48,764 bases of DNA. Origin: RGIG4034 sp045576455 (GTDB lineage: Bacteria > Bacillota > Clostridia > Lachnospirales > Lachnospiraceae). This document shows, piece after piece, positions 30,668-38,624 of the stretch. The notes beneath the pieces are model-generated. The model was not told the origin of the DNA. It searched no databases and saw only the letters and a list, made by a program, of their open reading frames with translations. The stretch covers positions 1 to 48,764 of the forward strand of contig JAZNGM010000029.1 of assembly GCA_045576455.1 (NCBI GenBank). The letters are read 5' to 3'. Position numbers and translations under genes: made by a program. Positions within the stretch are counted from its first letter, which is position 1; each line of letters starts with the position of its first letter.

Positions 30668-32269
30668 TTATTCTAAAACAATCCACATAGCAATCGTACT
30701 CTTACCCGGGTTTTCAGGAACTATAAGCCTGTTTGCATCGACTTCATCATGCACCATCATCATACGGACATCAAGACACATCATAGTCGCACAATAGTCT
30801 AACTGCTGTTCCAAAACTGTGTGGCTGTTTTTTCTTAAAATACTTATTGTCTTATCAAAAACATTACCAAGCATTTTAAGCAGCTTTCCTGCAAGTGGAT
30901 GTGCTAATAATATTTCCTCACATTTTTTATCAGCACTATTTTCCAACACCAAAATATCAGAAATAATATTGCCTGCTTCATCCTTATGGACAAAACGGTT
31001 TTCAATATCTTGCCAGATGAGCATCTCACTATCGGAAAAATCTGAAGCATTCCTTTTGTTCTTGAGGACATCTGCCAAAAACAGCGTTTGCATTCGTGTC
31101 ATCTCCCCTACACGCTCACATAAATTATAGTCTCCGATTTTATATGCCCAAAACTCATTTTTTCCATCACCGCTTCCGTTATGTCCCATAATCACATTTT
31201 CCGGCAATGTACATGTTTCAAAGCCCATAAAGCCCCATGTTTCGCCATTGGCTCTTTTTTCAGGGAAATTAATATTATACTTATCTACAGACTTCACAAA
31301 TACATCCATGGCAAATATCATTGCCCACCACTTTAAGTCTTCGTCGCTCATATTATTTCTTACTATTCCCAAATCACGGAATTTACTAAGCGAATCCATA
31401 ACAATAGTATCCAGTATCTCACTACGTTTTTTAGAGTCTTCTCTCTGTGCTTCGTAAACCTCTAACTGACACTCACTACTTGCAATAAAGATATTTGTAA
31501 CATATTTATTGTCTACCTTCTTAAGCAATGTGGCATTTACTAATAAATTTACTTCTTCCTCAAGATAGGGCATCGCAATCCCCAATTCTATTGCCAATTG
31601 TTCTAAAGTAAGCGGATTATTATCTGCCTCCAGTAAAATATTTTTAGGAAGACTTCTCTCTACTGCAGTCCAAGGTAAACCACTCGGTTGTGAACCACTT
31701 GCTGCAAAATTGACATTTTCCGGTTTATAACTTCTAACTCCAAATTCTCTTGCCATATTCATACCCTCTTTCAAAATTTTCCTCGCACGGAACAACTTTG
31801 CTTTTACCGTGCCTTCCGGGAGGTTCAGAGAAGTGGCAATATCCTTTAATTTTCTATCCTCAATATAATAAGCAACTACGACATCCCGATAGTCTTTAGA
31901 GACAAGTGCTAACTCTCTTCTTAATAAACCCAAATTCTCCTGTTTGACTACTTCATTCTCAATATCCGAAGTATTATCTACAATTTCGTACTCACTTATA
32001 TCGGTTTGGGAAAACAGTTCGTTTTTATTACGATTTATTTTTGCCCATGCACTATAACGGTTCCGGGTAATTCCCCATACCCATGCTTCATCATTTCCCG
32101 GCTTGCTTCCTCGTTTTAATGAGGCAACAATGTTAAACAAAATATCTGAAGCTAGGTTTTCTGCCTCATAACTATTACTGGTATTTTTAAGACAAAAATA
32201 AAAAATTCTGTCCATATAGTTATGTATAAGGGAATCCACCTGCTGCTCATTTAATGTATTCATTGCCAA
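30668..32269 (-). CDS. ECF-type sigma factor with a large C-terminal extension
   Basis: 533 residues if translation starts at TTG 32269, eight bases after AAAGGAGG; an ATG two codons later is 14 bases away. Residues ~10-80 are sigma region 2 (FYFCLKNTSNSYEAENLASDI, quoted as CLKNTSNSYEAENLASDI; then WVWGITRNRYSAWAK) and ~115-170 region 4 (SKDYRDVVVAYYIEDRKL, GTVKAKLFRARKILKEGM). The remaining ~360 residues are unusual: a winged-helix-like part (LTLEQLAIELGIAMPYLEEE, VNATLLKKVDNKYV) followed by an all-alpha/beta region I do not recognise, ending TIAMWIVLE. The extension may bind a signal or replace an anti-sigma factor, none of which is encoded nearby. Confidence 0.88.
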   Translation of the reverse strand: MAMNTLNEQQVDSLIHNYMDRIFYFCLKNTSNSYEAENLASDILFNIVASLKRGSKPGNDEAWVWGITRNRYSAWAKINRNKNELFSQTDISEYEIVDNTSDIENEVVKQENLGLLRRELALVSKDYRDVVVAYYIEDRKLKDIATSLNLPEGTVKAKLFRARKILKEGMNMAREFGVRSYKPENVNFAASGSQPSGLPWTAVERSLPKNILLEADNNPLTLEQLAIELGIAMPYLEEEVNLLVNATLLKKVDNKYVTNIFIASSECQLEVYEAQREDSKKRSEILDTIVMDSLSKFRDLGIVRNNMSDEDLKWWAMIFAMDVFVKSVDKYNINFPEKRANGETWGFMGFETCTLPENVIMGHNGSGDGKNEFWAYKIGDYNLCERVGEMTRMQTLFLADVLKNKRNASDFSDSEMLIWQDIENRFVHKDEAGNIISDILVLENSADKKCEEILLAHPLAGKLLKMLGNVFDKTISILRKNSHTVLEQQLDYCATMMCLDVRMMMVHDEVDANRLIVPENPGKSTIAMWIVLE

Positions 32270-32292
32270 TTCTTCAACCTCCTTTCACTTAT

Positions 32293-32321
32293 ATAGTGTT
32301 ACTATTTTAAAAAAGGTTGCA
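32293..32321 (-). promoter_or_regulatory. Candidate ECF-type promoter of the sigma-factor gene
   Basis: On the minus strand TGCAACC (32321-32315) is followed by six T, an arrangement like the AAC-plus-T-tract -35 of many ECF promoters; TATATA lies ~20 bp on. Autoregulation is inferred, not shown. The same TGCAACC occurs twice upstream of the neighbouring XRE gene. Confidence 0.4.
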
Positions 32322-32342
32322 AAGAAATTTTAAAATTTTATA

Positions 32343-33329
32343 TTACTGGTTTTCCTTACCCTTATCAATAAATAAATTGCACACTGTCATCACTGCCGCA
32401 AAAAGGACACCGGCTATAGGCCAAACCATCCAACTCGTCTCCCAGCTTTCAGTAGAAAAACTCCATCCAAGATATATAGCGGTAGCGATAAGCCAATATA
32501 CAGTTCCAATAGATTCCTTTACTTTACTTTTTTCTTTTTCTTCAACGGAAAACTCGCCTTCTTTCAGAAGCTTTTCCATACTAGCCCAGCGTACACCGGC
32601 TACAATAAAGAAGATAGTTCCTATACCTGCAACTACCATGGTAACGCCCAACATAATAACTGTGAGGAAGTCGTTTCCCGTAAAAGCACCAATAAATAAT
32701 GCTATAGGAGAAAGAACGCAAAGGCATGTTCCAATAATATTGTTTCTTGAATATGTATTCTTATATGCTTTCTGTCTTTCCTTTACCATTCCCCTTACAC
32801 CATACTCTGTGTCAAACGGTTCTTTATCTATAAAATCATATGGTGTATTTTTGAATCCGCAATATACATAAACAGCAACAGCAACGGTTATTGCAACAAA
32901 CATAAATACAAGTCCAATTCCGCAGGCAACATTTTCAGATAATGCAAATCCCGGTTCCTCGGAAGCTGCCCCTAACATAATTAAAGGAATTACGGAAAAT
33001 ATACAGATAAAGGTTGCTATGGCAATTCTAACAGACGCTTTTTCTCTCCATGCCAGGAAATCATTTGCTTCAATAAGTGTAATACGCTTACCATTAGAAG
33101 CAACATTATCATCTGTAAATTCTTCTTCCTCGATATCATCCTTAAGAAGATAGTCTGTAGTTACACCAAACAACTCTGCAAGCTTTAATATTTTATCCAA
33201 ATCAGGTACTGTCTGCGCTCCTTCCCACTTTGATACCGCCTGACGGGATACATTTAATTTTTCGGCCAGTTCTTCCTGAGACCAACCATTTCTTTTTCTC
33301 TGTCTGATTATTTTGTCAGCTAAAATCAT
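32343..33329 (-). CDS. XRE-family regulator with C-terminal membrane domain
   Basis: 328 residues. An N-terminal helix-turn-helix ~1-62 (MILADKIIRQRKRNGWSQEE, LNVSRQAVSKWEGAQTVPDLDKILKLAELF) is joined to about six or seven hydrophobic segments from ~98 (VRIAIATFICIFSVIPLIML) to the C-terminus (WMVWPIAGVLFAAVMTVCNLF). This HTH-plus-membrane layout is common in clostridia and suggests a membrane-tethered repressor. Its target is unknown. It is followed by the sigma-factor gene after 73 bp, and its own promoter region has TGCAACCG repeats. Confidence 0.92.
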   Translation of the reverse strand: MILADKIIRQRKRNGWSQEELAEKLNVSRQAVSKWEGAQTVPDLDKILKLAELFGVTTDYLLKDDIEEEEFTDDNVASNGKRITLIEANDFLAWREKASVRIAIATFICIFSVIPLIMLGAASEEPGFALSENVACGIGLVFMFVAITVAVAVYVYCGFKNTPYDFIDKEPFDTEYGVRGMVKERQKAYKNTYSRNNIIGTCLCVLSPIALFIGAFTGNDFLTVIMLGVTMVVAGIGTIFFIVAGVRWASMEKLLKEGEFSVEEKEKSKVKESIGTVYWLIATAIYLGWSFSTESWETSWMVWPIAGVLFAAVMTVCNLFIDKGKENQ

Positions 33330-33411
33330 TTTTACTCTCCATTCCGTTCTAAGAACATCATTTTTATTCGGTAAGCATCGCCAACCGTTGTAACCAATTT
33401 ATCTTTTTTAT

Positions 33412-33461
33412 CGGTTGCATACTACCAAACGCAGCTTGAAATGTGTCAACTCCCGGTTGCA
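33412..33461 (-). promoter_or_regulatory. Promoter region of the XRE gene with two TGCAACCG boxes
   Basis: Minus-strand TTGACA (33449-33444) and a possible -10 TAGTAT (33424-33419), 19 bp apart. TGCAACCG boxes lie at 33461-33454 and 33419-33412, exactly 42 bp apart (four helical turns), one above the -35 and one overlapping the -10. A bound dimer or the XRE product itself could act here. Confidence 0.5.
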
Positions 33462-33533
33462 ATTGCCCAATTTAAGCCTTTTTTTCTACTTTTCAAACAA
33501 ATATGCATACTTTCTCATCTGTCATCTTTAGTC

Positions 33534-33587
33534 AACCATTATTTTAATGGTTTGTAAAGCATTATGAACCACTATTTTAATTGTTTT
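33534..33587. repeat. Two tandem palindromic repeats
   Basis: AACCATTATTTTAATGGTTT (33534-33553) is a near-perfect inverted repeat; a second copy, AACCACTATTTTAATTGTTT, begins at 33567, 33 bp on. They lie between the helical-bundle gene's terminator and the XRE promoter. The layout is operator-like; no owner is assigned. The rest of 33330-33639 holds no gene. Confidence 0.55.
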
Positions 33588-33590
33588 AAC

Positions 33591-33623
33591 AAAAAAAGAG
33601 CAGACTTCTATAAATCTGCTCCC
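33591..33623 (-). terminator. Terminator of the helical-bundle gene
   Basis: Stem GAGCAGA (33598-33604) pairs with TCTGCTC (33614-33620); seven T follow on the minus strand. Confidence 0.88.
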
Positions 33624-33639
33624 TGCACAAATTTTCTTT

Positions 33640-34065
33640 CTATAAATACGGTCTTAACTCTTTTAAAAGCGCATCTTCTATTGAAATAAGTTTCTTACAT
33701 ATATCTTTGCTTTTTTCATCCGCGTCTTTGTACTGATTAAGATAACGGTATAAGGATTTTATCCCCATGTTACATCCGTCTGTTATCAGGTCAGCTATCG
33801 TATTATCACTGGCATCCATCGTCATCTTCATATTAGTCTTAAGATAAGACATCCCTTTTGCCATCGGATTAGGTTCTTTTTCTTCCGAATCATGACTTAT
33901 GAGCAATGAATGAATTTCATTACCGAGCATCTCATGATGATCTTTACTTTCCTGTAATAATTTTTTTAAATCAGAAGCTTCCACTCTCTCCAGGACGTCA
34001 TCTATCGACTTTACACCCATCTTACATCCCGCGTCACATTCTTTTAACAACTTGACTGTATCCAT
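33640..34065 (-). CDS. Hypothetical four-helix-bundle (ferritin-like) protein
   Basis: 141 residues from the ATG at 34065, eight bases after AAGGAG; another ATG two codons upstream is too close to that site. Predicted all-helical: DTVKLLKECDAGCKMGVKSI, DLKKLLQESKDHHEMLGNEI, NMKMTMDASDNTIADLITDG and KDICKKLISIEDALLKELRP. His and Glu pairs (DHHEMLGNE) resemble metal-binding positions of DUF2383-type ferritin-like proteins, but the full ligand set is not evident. Two similar halves each carry a CxMGxKS motif (CKMGVKS, CNMGIKS), suggesting an internal duplication. Divergent from tspO. Function unknown. Confidence 0.78.
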   Translation of the reverse strand: MDTVKLLKECDAGCKMGVKSIDDVLERVEASDLKKLLQESKDHHEMLGNEIHSLLISHDSEEKEPNPMAKGMSYLKTNMKMTMDASDNTIADLITDGCNMGIKSLYRYLNQYKDADEKSKDICKKLISIEDALLKELRPYL

Positions 34066-34214
34066 GTCCATTCTCCTTCATATTCATACTCATAAAAAAT
34101 AATGGTATGAATATATTTCCACAAAGGACAAATTAATATTCACGACATGGATAGCGTCATTTTATACATACTCCCATTTTATTCTTCATATAAATAGAAC
34201 GGAGGTGAATTCAT

Positions 34215-34688
34215 TTGCGTATTGATGTAAAAAAACTACTTATTTGTATTGCCATACCCCTTCTAGTGGGTATTGTATCCGGACTTATCAGCCGTAGCGG
34301 AATGGAAACCTTTAACCAAATTACAAAACCACCTTTATCGCCGCCTGCTATACTTTTTCCTATAGTCTGGAGCATCCTCTATACCTTAATGGGCATTGCT
34401 TCTTATCTTATTGTAGTAAGTGATGCAGACAAAACGCTTAAAGATAACGCCCTTACTTCTTATGGACTTCAGCTGGGTGTTAACTTCTTCTGGTCCATTT
34501 TCTTTTTTAACTTTGGTTGGTACTTATTTTCCTTTTTGTGGCTCGTTTTGTTATGGGTACTGATACTAAACTGCATATTCCTATTTTACGAGATTAATAA
34601 AACGGCCGCCTATCTTATGATACCTTATTTACTGTGGGTAACCTTTGCCGGGTACTTAAACCTGGCAATTTATTTCCTTAATAAATAA
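34215..34688 (+). CDS. tspO: TspO/MBR family membrane protein
   Basis: 157 residues, five transmembrane helices. The start is TTG at 34215, nine bases after GGAGG; no in-frame ATG is as well placed. Family marks: KPPLSPPAILFPIVWSILYTLMGIASYL (parts: KPPLSPPAILFPIVW, WSILYTLMGIASYL), the Trp-rich NFFWSIFFFNFGWYLFS, and the C-terminal PYLLWVTFAGYLNLAIYFLN. TspO proteins bind porphyrins and may degrade protoporphyrin under light or oxidative stress; the function in an anaerobe is unclear. Alone on the plus strand, ending in a bidirectional terminator. Confidence 0.95.
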   Translation: MRIDVKKLLICIAIPLLVGIVSGLISRSGMETFNQITKPPLSPPAILFPIVWSILYTLMGIASYLIVVSDADKTLKDNALTSYGLQLGVNFFWSIFFFNFGWYLFSFLWLVLLWVLILNCIFLFYEINKTAAYLMIPYLLWVTFAGYLNLAIYFLNK

Positions 34689-34701
34689 TATACCTACATA
34701 T

Positions 34702-34750
34702 AAAAATGCGGAAATTACCTAATAAATTTTAGGAAATTTCCGCACTTATT
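34702..34750. terminator. Bidirectional terminator between tspO and the zinc-ribbon gene
   Basis: Long stem TGCGGAAATT..ACCTAA around 34707-34722 pairs with AGGAAATTTCCGCA (34730-34743), T-rich on the plus side and with an A-run (TAAAAA) upstream. Separates convergent transcripts. Confidence 0.85.
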
Positions 34751-34771
34751 TTTTTACTGTCAACCTAATGA

Positions 34772-35578
34772 TTACAACTGTCTTTTTAACGACTGTTTCC
34801 TACCGTCTAACAAAATCTCATTACCATGATAGTAATACACTTTCAACATGGTATTTTTAGTCTCAAAAATCCAGTTCCTTTTCTGCATTTTCAAATACCC
34901 ATTATCACGGAAGAACGAAATATTCGCCACTTCTTCCACTACCTGCATCAGAAGGCTTCCTTCACTATCCATATCCGTTATTTCAAATACAACATACGAC
35001 TCTATGGAATTAAAAAAGCAGGAAACTTTATAATACAGTTTATTTCCGGATACATATAATTTTTCTATACCACGGGCATCCGAAAATACGCTGTTCCCAA
35101 TAAACTTTTTAAAATCATCAAAAGAAACGCGGCTCTTATAATCGGACCATCTTTGGTCAACCACATCAATATATTTCCTTTTATCCTCTTCTAATTGTTT
35201 TCGGGTTTCATCATCTGACAATACATATGCATTTTTATACCACTCACAAAAAGGGGCGCTATCTAACCATTCCTTATTAACACCTTCTGCTTCTTTGCCG
35301 AAAGCACCATTAAAGCAGGTATATACACAGCCAAGCCATCCTCTGACGTCCTGTGGATATTTTCCCACTACTTTCTGATAAGTCATCACGGCATCGTCAT
35401 ATTCTTCCAAAGTCTTATAACCTTCAGCTATGGAAAGCCATTCTTCCAATTCCGTAATAACCATTTTTTTATCCGGTATAAATGCTGTTCCGCAGTGTTT
35501 ACAAATTCCCGTCTCTTTCGTATCGTCCACTTCTATTTGTGCGCCACACTGTGTACAGATTGCAGGTATTAGTGCCAT
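34772..35578 (-). CDS. Zinc-ribbon protein with TPR-like helical part
   Basis: 268 residues. A zinc ribbon opens the chain: CTQCGAQIEVDDTKETGICKHCG (quoted: CTQCG..CKHCG, residues ~8-30) with four Cys. Residues ~45-95 contain a TPR-like hairpin (EGYKTLEEYDDAVMTYQKVVGKYP, split as LEEYDDAVMTYQKVVG and KYPQDVRGW). The C-terminal half is a beta-rich domain (VSCFFNSIESYVVFEIT, NWIFETKNTMLKVYYY). No known family is recognised. It follows glnA by ~24 bp in the same direction, so may share its transcript. No membrane segment, so cytoplasmic. Confidence 0.85.
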   Translation of the reverse strand: MALIPAICTQCGAQIEVDDTKETGICKHCGTAFIPDKKMVITELEEWLSIAEGYKTLEEYDDAVMTYQKVVGKYPQDVRGWLGCVYTCFNGAFGKEAEGVNKEWLDSAPFCEWYKNAYVLSDDETRKQLEEDKRKYIDVVDQRWSDYKSRVSFDDFKKFIGNSVFSDARGIEKLYVSGNKLYYKVSCFFNSIESYVVFEITDMDSEGSLLMQVVEEVANISFFRDNGYLKMQKRNWIFETKNTMLKVYYYHGNEILLDGRKQSLKRQL

Positions 35579-35601
35579 AGGTATCCTCGCATTAATTATT
35601 C

Positions 35602-37032
35602 TTATAAATCAAAATATGCCGAAAACTCAGCCGGATGCGGAATCTGGTTAATCTTCTTTGCTTCCGAACGTTTCTTAGCTACCCATATATCAATAAGACG
35701 TTTAGGGAATACACCGCCCTCCATAAGGTAATCATGGTCATTTTCAAGCGCATCCAATGCTTCGTCTAAAGTTTTTGGTAAACCCTGAAGCTTCTTTTGT
35801 TCCTCTTCCGGTAATGTATAGAGGTTAAAGTCAAACGGTCCCCATCCGCATTTGCTAGGGTCAATTTTCTTCTTAACACCATCAAGTCCTGCCATAAGAA
35901 TGGCTGCATATGCATAATATGGATTACAGGTAGCATCCGGTGAACGTAATTCAAAACGTCTCTTATCCGGTGTCTTGGCATATGCCGGAATACGGATTAC
36001 CGCACTTCTGTTAGAAGTAGCATAACCGATGGTAACCGGTGCCTCAAATCCCGGAATAAGTCTCTTATATGAGTTTGTTGAAGGATTGGTGAATGCACAA
36101 AGGGATGCGGCATGTGATAAAAGACCGCCGATAAAATAATGTGCCAGTTCACTCAAGCCTGAATATCCTTCATCATCACAGAATAATGGCTTACCGTCTT
36201 TGAACAGTAGCATATGTACATGCATACCGTTTCCTGCTTCCCCGTAAATCGGTTTCGGCATAAAAGTCGCTGTTTTTCCTTCCTGTATTGCTGCATTCTT
36301 GATGATATATTTAATAATCATGGTGTTATCAGCCATTGCGGTCATCTCGCCAAGCTCTACTTCTATTTCCATCTGTCCGGAACCGCCCACCTCATGGTGG
36401 TGATACTTAACTTTAACACCGGCATCCTCTAACATCATACACATACGGCTACGGAGGTCATAGCAGATATCATGTGGTTTATCGATATGATATCCACCCT
36501 TCTGGTTAACCTGATATCCTGCATTTTCACCGTCGTTTCCTGTATTCCACTCAGCCTGCTTGGTATCTACGCCGTATGATACCTTCTGTGATTGTACATT
36601 ATAATTTACTTTGTCAAATACATGGAACTCAAATTCCGGTCCGATAATCATCTCATCCGCTATACCGGTTGATTTCATATATTCTACCGCATGTTTTGCC
36701 ACGTTTCTCGGATCCTGGTCAAACCTTCTGTTAGTTGGTTTATCAATAACAAATACATCACCAATCATAGAGATAGTCTTAACCTCTGCAAATGGATCAA
36801 GTGCTGCACTGGATAAATCCGGGATAAATACCATATCACTCTTTTCTACCGGAGCAAATCCATAGTTCGAACCATCAAATCCAATACCGTCCTCCATAAG
36901 TGATGGTACAAATCTTGTCTCCGGAATACTGATATGTCTCCATCTTCCGTCCAAGTCTACCATCTTGAAGTCAATCATCTTGACTTCATTCTGCGTACAA
37001 TACGCTTTTGCTTCGTCAAATGTTTTAAACAT
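35602..37032 (-). CDS. glnA: Glutamine synthetase, type I
   Basis: 476 residues from the ATG at 37032; a second ATG three codons upstream (37041) is only two bases from GAGGAGG, so the downstream one is preferred, though not certain. Catalytic landmarks: DGSNYGFAPVEKSDM, GPEFEFHVFD, YHHHEVGGSGQMEIEVE, HVHMLLFKDGKPLF, NPSTNSYKRLIPGFEAP, NRSAVIRIP and RRFELRSPDATCNPYYAYAA. Makes glutamine from glutamate, ammonia and ATP. The NLYTLPEEE near the C-terminus matches the adenylylation-loop region NLYxLP of GSI-beta, with Tyr present. A large closely packed group (tcdA, MBL) precedes it. Confidence 0.96.
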   Translation of the reverse strand: MFKTFDEAKAYCTQNEVKMIDFKMVDLDGRWRHISIPETRFVPSLMEDGIGFDGSNYGFAPVEKSDMVFIPDLSSAALDPFAEVKTISMIGDVFVIDKPTNRRFDQDPRNVAKHAVEYMKSTGIADEMIIGPEFEFHVFDKVNYNVQSQKVSYGVDTKQAEWNTGNDGENAGYQVNQKGGYHIDKPHDICYDLRSRMCMMLEDAGVKVKYHHHEVGGSGQMEIEVELGEMTAMADNTMIIKYIIKNAAIQEGKTATFMPKPIYGEAGNGMHVHMLLFKDGKPLFCDDEGYSGLSELAHYFIGGLLSHAASLCAFTNPSTNSYKRLIPGFEAPVTIGYATSNRSAVIRIPAYAKTPDKRRFELRSPDATCNPYYAYAAILMAGLDGVKKKIDPSKCGWGPFDFNLYTLPEEEQKKLQGLPKTLDEALDALENDHDYLMEGGVFPKRLIDIWVAKKRSEAKKINQIPHPAEFSAYFDL

Positions 37033-37071
37033 AAGCCGCATACCCTCCTCATTTTGTATATTGTTTTCCCG

Positions 37072-37890
37072 TTACATTATTGTATTGCCACTATGTATTG
37101 CAATCAGTTTATCACCCATAATCTCTTTCATTATATCAAATGCCGGAATAGAGGTACAATGCCCGGAATAAAATACCGTATCCCACTTTGTAAGTTCTTC
37201 TGCCGTACTTCGGATAACTGCAATTTCTTCTTCTGTATACGCAGATCCCTTCATCATATGAAAACCGCTGATAACGGTAACCGGCATGTCTTCATATAAT
37301 CCCTGATATCTTTCAAGGATATTGATTATCCCATTGTGCGCACATCCCGATATTAACGTCCGCTTATCATTTTCATTTATCACAAGACATTGTTCATGCA
37401 TAAATTCATCCTGTATGTAGCCCTTCTCCGTCTTTACCTTCAAACTGTAATTGCCGGATGGCCAATATTTTCTTCCTGATATATAGGAAAAAACAGATAC
37501 TTCTTTATCAATAACCAGATTCCCGTCGACCAGACAAAGCTGTGGCAACGCAAGAATGCTTTTGTCTATTCCGATATACCGCTCTTCTTTATCGTCCACA
37601 TGATAATAATCAGCTCCGGCAGTTTTCTGCATATATATTCGTGCATCTTTATTAATCCCGGCGAACTTCATAAGTCCCCCCGTATGGTCATAATGCCCAT
37701 GACTGATAATAACCATATCCACTTTTTTAAGGTCAATACCCAACATCTCCGCATTATAAATAAACGCATCCGTTGTGCCGGCATCAATCAAAATTTTGTG
37801 TTGCTTGGTTTCAACATAAAAGCTTAAACCATGCTCATATTTACATCCCGGATATCCCGGCGTATTTTCAACTAAATTAATTATCTTCAT
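37072..37890 (-). CDS. Metallo-beta-lactamase-fold hydrolase
   Basis: 272 residues. The HxHxDH signature is SHGHYDHTGG (~63-72), preceded by LIDAGTTDAFIYNAEMLGID; the late ligands are SGCAHNGIINIL (His ~180) and SGHCTSIPAF (~244). Such sequences are often named RFAP-synthase-like (7,8-dihydropterin-6-methyl-4-(beta-D-ribofuranosyl)-aminobenzene-5'-phosphate), but the activity in bacteria is unproved. Cytoplasmic, two metal ions expected. It follows tcdA by 17 bp and precedes glnA by ~40 bp, so operon membership with mfd-HK-tcdA is likely. Confidence 0.92.
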   Translation of the reverse strand: MKIINLVENTPGYPGCKYEHGLSFYVETKQHKILIDAGTTDAFIYNAEMLGIDLKKVDMVIISHGHYDHTGGLMKFAGINKDARIYMQKTAGADYYHVDDKEERYIGIDKSILALPQLCLVDGNLVIDKEVSVFSYISGRKYWPSGNYSLKVKTEKGYIQDEFMHEQCLVINENDKRTLISGCAHNGIINILERYQGLYEDMPVTVISGFHMMKGSAYTEEEIAVIRSTAEELTKWDTVFYSGHCTSIPAFDIMKEIMGDKLIAIHSGNTIM

Positions 37891-37907
37891 TGTTTATCGT
37901 TCCACCA

Positions 37908-38624
37908 TCAATCGGCCGTGATATCTTTTACTACCTCTGATGCAATAATTAATCCTGCAACGGATGGCACAAAAGCTACAGACCCCGGTGTTACCTTTCT
38001 TCTGTCAGTATTTGTATCCTGTAAATCTGTCTTGGGAAAAACAGGTTCTTCTTTTGAATATACTACTTTTAATTTTTTAACGCCCCGTTTTTTCAATTCA
38101 CGGCGCATTACCTTTGCAAGCGGGCATACGGATGTCTTATAAATATCAGTAACCTCAAACATAGCCGGATTCAGTTTATTACCTGCTCCCATACAACTGA
38201 TAATAGGCACTCCTGCTTCTTTGGCTTTCATGATTAAGGCAATTTTTGCAGTAACCGTATCTACAGCATCTACTACATAGTCATATTCTTTAAAGTCAAA
38301 TGTATCCTCATTTTCCGGAAGGAAAAAACATTGATGCACCTTTACCTTACAATCCGGATTGATTTTCATAATGCGGTCGCGCATAACATCTGTCTTGTAG
38401 CAATCTATAGTATCCCACGTGGCAATTACCTGACGGTTAATGTTACTGATAGCTACTTTGTCATGATCGACCAAATCAAGCGCACCCACACCACTTCTTG
38501 CAAGTGCTTCCACAACATAACCGCCCACACCGCCTATACCAAACACGGCTACCCTCGCCGTATTCAAACGCTGCATGGCTTCACTTCCTAATAGCATTTC
38601 TGTTCTGGAAAACTGTTCTGTCAT
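37908..38624 (-). CDS. tcdA: tRNA threonylcarbamoyladenosine dehydratase TcdA
   Basis: 238 residues, E1/ThiF-like fold. The nucleotide loop VAVFGIGGVGGYVVEALARSG (quoted: FGIGGVGGYVVEALA, ~28-42), LVDHDKVAISNINRQ (~52-66) and the C-terminal region with GSVAFVPSVAGLIIASEVV are typical. It cyclises t6A37 of tRNA to ct6A using ATP, improving decoding of ANN codons. Length matches YgdL/CsdL. The start ATG overlaps the histidine-kinase stop by one base, so translational coupling is likely even though the functions differ. Confidence 0.94.
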   Translation of the reverse strand: MTEQFSRTEMLLGSEAMQRLNTARVAVFGIGGVGGYVVEALARSGVGALDLVDHDKVAISNINRQVIATWDTIDCYKTDVMRDRIMKINPDCKVKVHQCFFLPENEDTFDFKEYDYVVDAVDTVTAKIALIMKAKEAGVPIISCMGAGNKLNPAMFEVTDIYKTSVCPLAKVMRRELKKRGVKKLKVVYSKEEPVFPKTDLQDTNTDRRKVTPGSVAFVPSVAGLIIASEVVKDITAD

